IMG/VR virus record: IMGVR_UViG_3300017709_000007
Span: 1-38,933 of that record
Reading direction: 5' to 3' (one strand)
DNA length: 38,933 nt
Source: a virus
Part shown: positions 8,255 to 16,500 of the stretch, in pieces
How the letters are laid out: the number at the start of each line of letters is the position of its first letter
Numbering within the stretch: the stretch's first letter is position 1
Notes under the pieces: model-generated
Seen by the model: only the letters and a program-made list of their open reading frames with translations
Told to the model about the DNA's origin: nothing
The model's database searches: none
Translations under genes and position numbers: made by a program

Positions 8255-10246
8255 ATGGCAGTATATTATATAAATGGAATAAGTAATTCAGGTGCTACTT
8301 TTGGAACAAGTGGATATTATTATCCTTTGTATTTAACTGCGGCTGAAGCAAACTCAGCTGTTGATAATACTTTAGGCACTTCACATCCTCACACATTTGA
8401 AGAAGCGCCAAACATTACTTTTTATATGCCAGTTGAAGATGCACAACATGCACAAGCAACTGCGCCTTCTGGATCTTACAGCAGTGAAGTTTATGTTTCT
8501 TATACAAGTCCTATTGCTGAAGAAGATGTTGAAGAAATTGGATTTGGTGTTCTTGCAGGTGATACATTCAATTCTTGGAGAAAGAAGACAAATGATGTTG
8601 CCCGAGAAACAATTGCGAATAAAGCAGCTATATCTTCAGTTGATACACGATTAACACGTTTACTCAGTGTAACAGGTGGAGAAAACAATATCATGACTCT
8701 TACATCGAGTGATAATATTACTGGTGAAAAAGAGTTTGAAGGAATAGTAAAATTTAGTGCTGCCGATGATTCAACAAACGCAATTCAAGTTGGAGCTAAT
8801 GGTAAAATATATGTAGAGGCAAGTTCGTTTAAGTTTACAAAATCAATTGATCTACACACTGCCGGTGCAGAAATTAAAGCAAGCGATTTTGATGTTCCTA
8901 CTGGTAGAACAAAGTATGCTGGAGTTCAGTATACTTGGCCAAGCCAAGCTCCTGCTCCAGGTCAGATTCTAAAATCAGGCAGTGGAAATACTCTTAATTG
9001 GGCAACAGAAACCGCGGCAGAAGCAAACGTTGAAGCCTTTGTAATTGAAGATCCAAATCCTATTGGTTCAATTTACCAATGGACTCTTACAAATCCTCCA
9101 AGTAAGTGGTTACTCTGTGATGGTAGCGATGTTTATCGAGTTCCAACTGATGTTGATGGAGTTACTCAGCCAGGTTATCCTGATCTTTTTGGTGTTATTG
9201 GAAAAACATATAATTTATCGACTGATACGGGCGCTGATTTCACTGGAGAAACTCCTGTCAAATTCAGACTTCCTAACTTACAGGGGCGTGTTCCAATTGG
9301 AGTAGGAACTAATACTGATGCTATTGGTACCCAGGCTCAATTTACTCTTGGTCAAACGAATGCTGTTGTAGATGGTGTAACATTAAGCGGCGGTGAATAT
9401 CAGAATGATATAACACATACTATTACAATTGATGAAATGCCTCAGCACACGCATGATACTCCGTATGGAATGCTTACTGGAAATTATCAAGGGCCGCAGC
9501 AAAATGAGAATGCGGGAGGATACGATGGAGGTGGAAACTTCCACCTCGGAATTAGCGCGCTTGCGAGGACAACAACATCAGCTGGTAGTAGTGATCCATT
9601 ATCGATTACTACTCAAAACATTCAACCATTCATCGCACTTACCTACATTATTAAAGCTGAAGGCTCTACTATAGTTACTCAGAATGTTACTCCAAGTGAT
9701 GGTATATTAATTAATGATGAAGCAGCACAAACAAATCTTTTAGCAGCAGGAAGTGTTAATACTATTAAGATGGATGCTGATTCGAATGATTTTGAGTTTA
9801 GTGGTAATAGTCTTAAGCTAAAGGAAGAACCAACATCGCTTGGAACCAGTAGATTTTTTGGTAAAGCAGATTTTGTTTCTTCCTTTACACAGGTTGTAAG
9901 CACAGATACAGAATTCACCATTGTCCATGACCTAGGAACACAGGATTTGCATTATATTATGCAATTAAAATTCCCTGGAGGAGAAGTAATGCAATTAAAT
10001 CCTATGTTAACATACCCGTATTTTAATAAGATGAAACCGCAAGGAATTTCAGTTATAATAACAGATACAGAATTTAAATGTAAGTCAGGTAAAGGATTAG
10101 CTTTTTTTAGAACACAGGACGGTGAACAACTAGGTGTAGGCACGGATGATGATTTAGATGGACATGATACTACAACAGCTGGCAATGTCGATGATAATGA
10201 TGATCGAGAGGGTATATTATTTAGAATTATAGCATACAAATTTTAG
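8255..10246 (+). CDS. tail fibre protein with phage tail-collar domain
   Basis: This 663-residue protein has three parts. Residues 1-130 form an N-terminal section with D-T-F-N-S-W-R-K-K-T-N near residue 108; the motif recurs in the next fibre and probably marks virion attachment. The middle is a beta-rich shaft. Residues about 268-470 are a tail-collar domain like that of short tail fibres: P-I-G-S-I-Y-Q-W, W-L-L-C-D-G, F-R-L-P-N-L-Q-G-R-V-P-I-G, M-P-Q-H-T-H, then I-Q-P-F-I-A-L-T-Y-I-I-K-A. In T4 gp12 a His-x-His site binds metal in the trimer; H-T-H near residue 397 could do the same. About 190 more residues follow the collar domain and end in an acidic Asp-rich loop, an unusual extension that may be the receptor-binding tip. 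Confidence 0.82.
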   Translation: MAVYYINGISNSGATFGTSGYYYPLYLTAAEANSAVDNTLGTSHPHTFEEAPNITFYMPVEDAQHAQATAPSGSYSSEVYVSYTSPIAEEDVEEIGFGVLAGDTFNSWRKKTNDVARETIANKAAISSVDTRLTRLLSVTGGENNIMTLTSSDNITGEKEFEGIVKFSAADDSTNAIQVGANGKIYVEASSFKFTKSIDLHTAGAEIKASDFDVPTGRTKYAGVQYTWPSQAPAPGQILKSGSGNTLNWATETAAEANVEAFVIEDPNPIGSIYQWTLTNPPSKWLLCDGSDVYRVPTDVDGVTQPGYPDLFGVIGKTYNLSTDTGADFTGETPVKFRLPNLQGRVPIGVGTNTDAIGTQAQFTLGQTNAVVDGVTLSGGEYQNDITHTITIDEMPQHTHDTPYGMLTGNYQGPQQNENAGGYDGGGNFHLGISALARTTTSAGSSDPLSITTQNIQPFIALTYIIKAEGSTIVTQNVTPSDGILINDEAAQTNLLAAGSVNTIKMDADSNDFEFSGNSLKLKEEPTSLGTSRFFGKADFVSSFTQVVSTDTEFTIVHDLGTQDLHYIMQLKFPGGEVMQLNPMLTYPYFNKMKPQGISVIITDTEFKCKSGKGLAFFRTQDGEQLGVGTDDDLDGHDTTTAGNVDDNDDREGILFRIIAYKF

Positions 10247-10248
10247 TA

Positions 10249-10256
10249 GATAAATA
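10249..10256 (+). promoter_or_regulatory. late promoter box, 5 nt from the collar/RCC1 fibre ATG
   Basis: GATAAATA (NATAAATA form) ends 5 bases before ATG 10262, in the same sequence context as the box at 8242. No Shine-Dalgarno is visible. The 18 bases 10250-10267 also match 27019-27036 in front of gp13. Confidence 0.6.
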
Positions 10257-10261
10257 GAATT

Positions 10262-13200
10262 ATGGCAATACAAGAATCAGATATAATGGACTTTGGAAAC
10301 GGAATTATCGGCGACGATACTTTCGATGTTTGGCGTAAAAAGACCAACAGTCTTAAAGGTGAAATTGATCTAGTTAATACTACACTTACAGATAAGATCA
10401 ATACAGATGTTGCTGCGTTGAGACCATTGTATATTCCTATTGCAGGGAGCGCTACTTCGGTTTCAACCTCGTTGCAACTTACTTCTCCACTTACTCTTAC
10501 TAATATACTTAATATTAATGGAGCAACTCTAACAGGATCGATAACTGAACTGGCGTCAGATAAAGGATTTCATTCAAGTATTCAGTTATCAAGTCCTAGG
10601 GTAAGAGCTACATCTAAGTTGATCTTAGGAACAAAAGAATATACTGTTCCTTCATCTCCTGCAATTAACAACGCAGTACTTACATCTGCTACTACTGCAG
10701 GTGAACTTCAATGGCGTAATGCTGCAGAGCTTTTTGCGTCTGCGGGTGGTCTTCAACAAACTGCAGCGGTATTTGAAGAAGTTATGCCAGTTGGTACAGT
10801 TATTGCTTGCGCTGAAGATCCTAACGATTCTAACTTTTTGGAATGTAATGGTGGTTCTGTACCAAAGTCCGGCATATACAATAAACTATACCAAGTTCTT
10901 AAAGGGACGGGGGCCACTGCGCGCTATGGTGAAACAAACACGTCCTTTACTCTTCCTAATTACGAAGGAAGAGTACTAGTAGGAGCAGGTACTGCAGGAG
11001 GTGTTAACTTTGGAAATACTTTTGGTTTAGATGGAGGAGATGGTAACATCTCCTATAATACAAATAACCATACTCTTAACCGGGCACAAACCGGTTTACC
11101 TGAGTACACTGATAGCCATGCTCTTACATTAGGTCAAATGCCCAAGCACGACCACGTTTCTAATCGAAATACATATAACTCATATAATGGGCTTGTTAGA
11201 AAAAGTTCTAGTGGTTATAATAGTGGGAATGGCTTTGATAATACGGTCGGGGAAATAGATCAGAAAACTTCGACTAAGATACTGGAAGAAGGTAATAACG
11301 AATCTCACAGACATGGCATATCGATTACTAATGTCACAGGTCACAACCATTCCATCTCAGTCTCAACTTCAAAGCGTATTCAGCCTTATGTAACTGTTAA
11401 GTACTACATTAAAGCGGTTGAAAATTCTAAGGTAGATTTTAAGATTGACGTAAATAATAGTGGTCTAACATCTACAGACGGAGTAGGTACACCACAAAGT
11501 CTTATTTCTGTTTCTAATCAAATACATAGTTTAAGTGTAAATCCTGACAACACGAGTATTTCGGTTGTAAATGGTCAGGTCGCAATTAAAACGAATCCTA
11601 CAATACCAGGAGTTATTACAACAACGGGTACTGATTTTATACTTAAGAATCCTACTCGATTAGGAAGCAATTCGCACCTTGGTCGAGCACTTGTGCACGG
11701 AAATGGCAATGGGACTGGCGATCCTGTGTTAAATGGCTATGATCGTAAAACAGTTACAACCATAAATGATTCAGGTGTTGGCACAAATAACGATACTCTT
11801 ATTATTAATTATAGCGCTGTTTCACCAAATTCATTTGGCGATTATACAAATGGTGTAATTATAAATGGTACGAAAGCTATTATGTTTGAAGATGGAAGTA
11901 TTCTTCAATCCGGTGCACAAAAAAGAGGCAATTTTAAGAAACCAACAGAAACCGAATCTGGTAAACACCACACTGTAGCACCACAATATGGCGATGGATT
12001 TGCCTATATTGATGATGAAGATAATATTATCATTGGCGGCAATGGTAATGGTTATCGCGCTCGAGGCGCATCGAGTGACGATGGTCATACTTATCGAACA
12101 AAATCTATGTTGCCTGATGATGAAGTCGCAGATAAGCTATACGTGCAGTATTTTAATACTCACGTTATTGCAAAGTCGGGAAAAACATATTCTGTAGGTT
12201 ATGGTTACGGTGCCTCATCTACTTCAAGTCTTTATGCAGATCACACAACGGGTGTATTTCACACCTGGGGACGCAGTTTTTGCGAATCAAATAATTGCAA
12301 AATGAGTAAAATTGTCGCGACGGGCGATATAAGTAATTACGCCTCTTTTGCTCTCGATACTCAAGGATATTTTTGGGGATGCGGCGTTAATGGTGGTTAT
12401 GGTGTTTTAGCTAACGGCACCATCACTAACAGTTATGATGAACCTGCGACGTTTGATTCTGACAACACAATCATTGGAAAACGCGAATCTCTCGTGAATA
12501 GCGAAACAGCAACTGCAGGAGTACCTTATAATTTAGCGACAAATGCTTCAGGCGATAGCACAAGACAATACCTGGCACACCCAATGAATCCTATGCTTGA
12601 CGCAAGTGGTAATATCACGACTGATCCAACGACCGCGGTTTCGCTTTTAAAGGTTACCGATGCTACACACATAGGATCTTATTATCCCGGGATACACCTT
12701 GACACTGTTGCAATTTTAAGTGAAAACGGAACAGTGCACGTCGCAGGTTATTGCGACAATGGCCAAGACGGAGCAGGTTCTCATCCCGCGACTCAAGCAC
12801 ATTGGTCAACAGTACAAACAAGTGCTGGCGTACCTTTAGAAAATATTACAAAATTGTATTCTGGCGGAGAAGATTACACCACATATTTTGTCGCAATTGA
12901 TGAAGACTTCAACGCTTGGGGTTGGGGCTCCAACATAGAAGGCCAATTTGCTACAGGTACTACAGCTAACGTACACTACGCGAAAAAAATATGGGATAGC
13001 TCTACCAGAAATCGTAGAGCTAATTATGTTATAACAAATAATGCTGGTGGTAATGCTGGAACTGCTTCCGTTGAAGCTGTACTTATTATAGCTTCTCACC
13101 AAGATAGCGCTGGAGTCACAATAAATAAAGAATTTTATGCAGGTTTTACAGCAGCGATGTATCAGTTAACCCACAGCGTATTTAACACCTCTTTATATTC

Positions 13201-13591
13201 TATTCAAGATTTGTATTTCTCGAATGGAAACGCAAACAATTTTTACTATGTGTTAGCGAGAAACATCTCTACAAATAAACTTGAGCTTTGGTCGAGTGGG
13301 TCTAATGCCCACGGACAACTTGGATACCAAGACAAGAGCAGCCTGACTAACTTCGCAAATGTTAATACAACCTGGTGGTCCGAAGCGTATCGCGTAAATT
13401 TCAGGTCAGACTTACTCGAAAAGGTAGTTACTATTCACTGCTGTCGACAATACAACACCGGAGGAAATACTTTTGTTCACCTATCTGATGGAAGAATATT
13501 TGCTGTTGGTTACTTGCAATGGGGATTTGGCACGACCTATGGTACAGTTGCCGACTATAAATATCAGTTCTCGCCAATAGAAATGGATTAA
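10262..13591 (+). CDS. tail fibre: collar domain fused to RCC1-like repeats
   Basis: The protein is 1109 residues. Near residue 20 it carries D-D-T-F-D-V-W-R-K-K-T-N, shared with the preceding fibre. Residues about 170-390 form a tail-collar domain: P-V-G-T-V-I-A-C, F-L-E-C-N-G, F-T-L-P-N-Y-E-G-R-V-L-V-G, M-P-K-H-D-H, H-R-H and G-H-N-H histidine pairs, then I-Q-P-Y-V-T-V-K-Y-Y-I-K-A. From about residue 640 to the end come repeats of the RCC1 type (V-F-H-T-W-G-R, F-W-G-C-G-V-N-G-G-Y-G, V-H-V-A-G-Y-C-D-N-G-Q, A-W-G-W-G-S-N-I-E-G-Q-F, L-W-S-S-G-S-N-A-H-G-Q-L-G-Y, I-F-A-V-G-Y), suggesting a beta-propeller at the tip. The likely role is host-surface binding. The propeller call is from repeat pattern only. 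Confidence 0.8.
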   Translation: MAIQESDIMDFGNGIIGDDTFDVWRKKTNSLKGEIDLVNTTLTDKINTDVAALRPLYIPIAGSATSVSTSLQLTSPLTLTNILNINGATLTGSITELASDKGFHSSIQLSSPRVRATSKLILGTKEYTVPSSPAINNAVLTSATTAGELQWRNAAELFASAGGLQQTAAVFEEVMPVGTVIACAEDPNDSNFLECNGGSVPKSGIYNKLYQVLKGTGATARYGETNTSFTLPNYEGRVLVGAGTAGGVNFGNTFGLDGGDGNISYNTNNHTLNRAQTGLPEYTDSHALTLGQMPKHDHVSNRNTYNSYNGLVRKSSSGYNSGNGFDNTVGEIDQKTSTKILEEGNNESHRHGISITNVTGHNHSISVSTSKRIQPYVTVKYYIKAVENSKVDFKIDVNNSGLTSTDGVGTPQSLISVSNQIHSLSVNPDNTSISVVNGQVAIKTNPTIPGVITTTGTDFILKNPTRLGSNSHLGRALVHGNGNGTGDPVLNGYDRKTVTTINDSGVGTNNDTLIINYSAVSPNSFGDYTNGVIINGTKAIMFEDGSILQSGAQKRGNFKKPTETESGKHHTVAPQYGDGFAYIDDEDNIIIGGNGNGYRARGASSDDGHTYRTKSMLPDDEVADKLYVQYFNTHVIAKSGKTYSVGYGYGASSTSSLYADHTTGVFHTWGRSFCESNNCKMSKIVATGDISNYASFALDTQGYFWGCGVNGGYGVLANGTITNSYDEPATFDSDNTIIGKRESLVNSETATAGVPYNLATNASGDSTRQYLAHPMNPMLDASGNITTDPTTAVSLLKVTDATHIGSYYPGIHLDTVAILSENGTVHVAGYCDNGQDGAGSHPATQAHWSTVQTSAGVPLENITKLYSGGEDYTTYFVAIDEDFNAWGWGSNIEGQFATGTTANVHYAKKIWDSSTRNRRANYVITNNAGGNAGTASVEAVLIIASHQDSAGVTINKEFYAGFTAAMYQLTHSVFNTSLYSIQDLYFSNGNANNFYYVLARNISTNKLELWSSGSNAHGQLGYQDKSSLTNFANVNTTWWSEAYRVNFRSDLLEKVVTIHCCRQYNTGGNTFVHLSDGRIFAVGYLQWGFGTTYGTVADYKYQFSPIEMD

Positions 13592-13597
13592 TAAATA
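13590..13597 (+). promoter_or_regulatory. late promoter box, 5 nt from ATG 13603
   Basis: AATAAATA (NATAAATA form) overlaps the stop codon of the RCC1-like fibre gene and ends 5 bases before ATG 13603. No Shine-Dalgarno is visible. Confidence 0.5.
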
Positions 13598-13602
13598 AGA
13601 AT

Positions 13603-15132
13603 ATGGCATCACAAATACAACTAACAAGAAGTGGAACTCCAGGCGCTCAACCAACAGCCGCTGAAATGGAGCTTGGCGAATTGGCGTTAAATTACGCTGA
13701 TGGTAAACTTTATTTTAAGAATGATACTAATAATATTGAGTTGTTAAACTCAATGTCCAACATGAGTGGACAAAAAATTATCGTTAATGAGACTGATAAC
13801 CACATTGGTTTGAATACTACATCTCCTAATTTTCTACTTGATTTAGGAGGTGCGGTATCGAACCTTGATAATACTCTTCGTATTAATCAAACAACTGGCG
13901 GTACCGCGATTCGAATTGGTTCAGATGGTGTTCCAAGCGATGAAGATATTACGCTTTTAAGAGTTGATAACTTAGATGGCGAAACGAATTCGGCCGCAGA
14001 AGGTTTTTCTATCAAGTATCTTGGAACTAATTCTAATAACGAATTAGGAATTTTTACAGACAATGGTAGTTCCGAATTACAGACTTTAACGATTCTTCAG
14101 AATGGTAATATTGGCATTAGAAATAATACTCCTATTCATGAACTTGATGTCGCTGGAACAATACGAGTTACTAATAGCACTAACTTTATAACATTCAATG
14201 ACGGCGCGGAAGACATGGGCTTTATATTGAATAATGCAGGTAAGTTAGCAATTAATGCCGGTGGTACTACTGACGTTCTACAACTTCAAACGAATGGCGG
14301 CACACGAGTTCATATTGATAATAGCGGTAGGGTTGGTATAGGAACTACATCACCGGATCCTGGAGCGACCGTGCACGTGAGGAAGGGCGCGCCTAGATTG
14401 CTGTTAGATGGCTACGGAGCTGCTTCTGAAGATAGTGAAATTTCAAGAATTTCGGGTCTTTGGGATGGTACATATGTTGCTGATATTAGATTTTTAGCTG
14501 GTGATGATACTACAAATAAAGATAACGGAAAAATAGAATTTAGAACATACACATCAGATGGTAGTACTGATGCTCGAATGACTATTAATTCTACAGGTAA
14601 TGTTGGTATTGGAACTACATCACCGTCTGAAGCATTAGAAGTAGTTGGTAACGCGACCGCAGCAGAGCCTACTATAAGTACACATTTAACTACTAAGAAT
14701 TATGTAGATTCGCTAATATCTACGGTGCAACATACTGGCAGTGCCGTTACTCAAATCAGTGGATGCACTATATCAAGAACAGCCGCGGGGCTATATACAA
14801 TAACATTGGATGTTGATTCGGGACAATTACCAACAGCAGTTGCTGGTTTATCTATAGACTTTGCTACTGGCAGTTATAAGAACGATGCTGATCCACAATC
14901 ACTTGAAGGTGTTATTGTCACACAAGAAGCTACCTCCGGCGGTAACCATGGTAATATGAAAGGAGAATTTTCTATCTCTGCACAAACCATAAGTAATACT
15001 CGTGTTGATATAGAAATCGTTGAGCTAGCATCTTTCCGACAGTCCGCTGGAGGAGATGATAGTAATACATCGGCAGCATTTAAGAGGTTTAATGTCGATG
15101 CACCATTTCAGGTTTTAATAACCAACCGCTGA
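13603..15132 (+). CDS. tail fibre protein with VGIGTTSP repeats
   Basis: This 509-residue protein begins with a segment (L-T-R-S-G-T-P-G...E-M-E-L-G-E-L-A-L-N-Y-A-D-G-K-L-Y-F) typical of the N-terminus of phage fibres and tropism determinants. Its shaft has repeats ending in V-G-I-G-T-T-S-P (residues about 245 and 335), followed by a stretch like S-T-H-L-T-T-K-N-Y-V-D. The 2052-residue fibre has the same elements. The last 130 residues lose the repeats and look like a compact beta-rich tip. The role as a receptor-binding or side fibre is inferred from composition and cluster. The downstream accessory genes begin only 20 bases after its stop codon and are probably read from the same transcript. 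Confidence 0.75.
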   Translation: MASQIQLTRSGTPGAQPTAAEMELGELALNYADGKLYFKNDTNNIELLNSMSNMSGQKIIVNETDNHIGLNTTSPNFLLDLGGAVSNLDNTLRINQTTGGTAIRIGSDGVPSDEDITLLRVDNLDGETNSAAEGFSIKYLGTNSNNELGIFTDNGSSELQTLTILQNGNIGIRNNTPIHELDVAGTIRVTNSTNFITFNDGAEDMGFILNNAGKLAINAGGTTDVLQLQTNGGTRVHIDNSGRVGIGTTSPDPGATVHVRKGAPRLLLDGYGAASEDSEISRISGLWDGTYVADIRFLAGDDTTNKDNGKIEFRTYTSDGSTDARMTINSTGNVGIGTTSPSEALEVVGNATAAEPTISTHLTTKNYVDSLISTVQHTGSAVTQISGCTISRTAAGLYTITLDVDSGQLPTAVAGLSIDFATGSYKNDADPQSLEGVIVTQEATSGGNHGNMKGEFSISAQTISNTRVDIEIVELASFRQSAGGDDSNTSAAFKRFNVDAPFQVLITNR

Positions 15133-15152
15133 TAACTAATCGCTAATTTATT

Positions 15153-15611
15153 ATGGAGTTTTATCATTATATACATAAGTCGCCTGATACAGGTAATCTT
15201 ATGTTTACTACGTCTCCTAAAAAACTCATTATCTCTGAAACGCATATTGAATTAGGAAAAAAGGATATTGAAAAATACAGACTACATATAAAATATATTA
15301 ACTGCTGTTTTTTTGATGAGAATGGATCATTGTCCTACGATCACATAAAGGTACTGTCGCAAAAACTGTATAATTTGAGTATTGATGTTGATCAATACAT
15401 AAGGAAATTGCGAGAGCTTGTTGTCGAAGCTATAGGCTTGGAAAAACAAGAGTGCGCTAAAGAAATTGCTGAATCAATTAAATCTTTAAGTGACTTCGTA
15501 AATGATGATTTTTCAGGCATTAAAGATATTCAAGAAATTGATACTCTTACATGTCCAGAACTAAATATAGATTTTATTAGACATTATGCAAGCAAAATAT
15601 ACGGAATATGA
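15153..15611 (+). CDS. unknown protein, first gene of an accessory cassette
   Basis: This gene encodes 152 residues that I do not recognise. The composition differs from the neighbouring fibres: charged, Lys/Ile/Glu-rich and probably mostly helical after residue 60 (L-R-E-L-V-V-E-A-I-G-L-E...A-E-S-I-K-S-L). It has a C-C pair near residue 51, and no signal peptide or membrane span. ATG 15153 has no good Shine-Dalgarno. The gene overlaps the next by 26 bases, suggesting the two are made together. No late promoter box precedes it, so it is probably transcribed with the fibre gene upstream. Confidence 0.7.
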   Translation: MEFYHYIHKSPDTGNLMFTTSPKKLIISETHIELGKKDIEKYRLHIKYINCCFFDENGSLSYDHIKVLSQKLYNLSIDVDQYIRKLRELVVEAIGLEKQECAKEIAESIKSLSDFVNDDFSGIKDIQEIDTLTCPELNIDFIRHYASKIYGI

Positions 15612-16122
15612 TATACACGGCAAAGGTGTACCTAAACTGCATCACGCAGAAAAATTAGAAGCAGTTTTAAAACGTTTAACACCTAAAGGTGTATACGATA
15701 GATTAGAAAAAACAGTAAGGCGTGGAGATCCTAATCCAAATAGCCCGTGTGCAGTGAATGCATCTTTAGCAAAACTTTCTGACTCAGATATAATAGAGCT
15801 ATTACCTACGCTAAAAAAATGTTTTCCTACTTTAAGATTTAGAATAAGTGGTAAATTTATATATGGTCCTGGTGATAGCATTGATGAACATACTAATTCT
15901 AACGATCCGTCTAACACTCTTTACATAACATACGCTACAGGTGAGTCTAAATTCTCGTATCGGCATTCTTTAGACGAAGATTTAATCGATACTTATGATG
16001 TTACTAACGGCATTACACTAAGAGCATTTGAAATTACTGCGAGCGAGCCTTATACCTATCATAAAGTTGAGTGCAAATCAGGTTATAGAGTTTCAATCGG
16101 ACTAAGGTATGTTGATCTCTAA
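15586..16122 (+). CDS. putative Fe(II)/2-oxoglutarate oxygenase-like protein
   Basis: The 178-residue protein has a C-terminal half patterned like the double-stranded beta-helix oxygenases. G-P-G-D-S-I-D-E-H-T-N-S-N (H102, N104) is followed by a strand-rich stretch, then Y-H-K (H159), and nine residues later R-V-S (R168, S170). In known enzymes H-x-D/E plus a distal His bind iron and R-x-S binds 2-oxoglutarate. Here the acid position is Asn. An H-T-N-S-N motif is, as I recall, also present in related marine phage proteins. The N-terminal 80 residues are helical and basic. The target, if any, is unknown; adjacent fibres, host surface components or nucleic acid are possible. It overlaps both neighbours (26 and 14 bases). 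Confidence 0.5.
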   Translation: MQAKYTEYDIHGKGVPKLHHAEKLEAVLKRLTPKGVYDRLEKTVRRGDPNPNSPCAVNASLAKLSDSDIIELLPTLKKCFPTLRFRISGKFIYGPGDSIDEHTNSNDPSNTLYITYATGESKFSYRHSLDEDLIDTYDVTNGITLRAFEITASEPYTYHKVECKSGYRVSIGLRYVDL

Positions 16123-16465
16123 ACATCTTTTCAGCAATCACTCGCTAGGAAATGAATATATTGATATACACTTATTAGTCATGACTCTTAACGCAATAGG
16201 GGTTTTGAAATATGAAAATAATTATGATGTTATTAATACGCGCTGTAAAGACTTTCCTCTCAAACCCTCTGTTATATCTTTCTATGAAAATAACGGTGTT
16301 TGCAAAAATCCTATTGTTGTAACTGATGACGATTTTTGTTTAGATGGAAGACATAGAGTAGTATACAGAAAAGAAATAAACGATACCGTGTGCTCAGCGT
16401 ACATAGTGCCAAAAGAATACATACCATCTTTTATAAAAAGAAGAGCGGTTTCTCGGAATTATTGA
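16109..16465 (+). CDS. small ParB/sulfiredoxin-like protein
   Basis: This 118-residue protein has a core, N-P-I-V-V-T-D-D-D-F-C-L-D-G-R-H-R (residues 67-83) followed by A-Y-I-V-P, that resembles the ParB N-terminal/sulfiredoxin fold. There a G-x-H-R loop binds nucleotide and is preceded by a strand ending in P-I. Proteins of this fold include CTP-binding ParB, nucleases and sulfiredoxin, so the activity cannot be chosen from sequence alone. The length fits a single-domain version. The start at 16109 overlaps the oxygenase-like gene by 14 bases, pointing to coupled translation; a later in-frame ATG at 16181 is possible but would cut into the domain's lead-in. It is the last gene before the late promoter at 16487. 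Confidence 0.5.
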   Translation: MLISKHLFSNHSLGNEYIDIHLLVMTLNAIGVLKYENNYDVINTRCKDFPLKPSVISFYENNGVCKNPIVVTDDDFCLDGRHRVVYRKEINDTVCSAYIVPKEYIPSFIKRRAVSRNY

Positions 16466-16486
16466 TAATTGTTGCAGTAATACTAT

Positions 16487-16494
16487 TATAAATA
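16487..16494 (+). promoter_or_regulatory. late promoter box, 6 nt from ATG 16501
   Basis: An exact TATAAATA lies in the 35-base gap between the ParB-like gene and the LRR-like gene and ends 6 bases before ATG 16501. No Shine-Dalgarno is visible. Confidence 0.72.
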
Positions 16495-16500
16495 ACTAAT

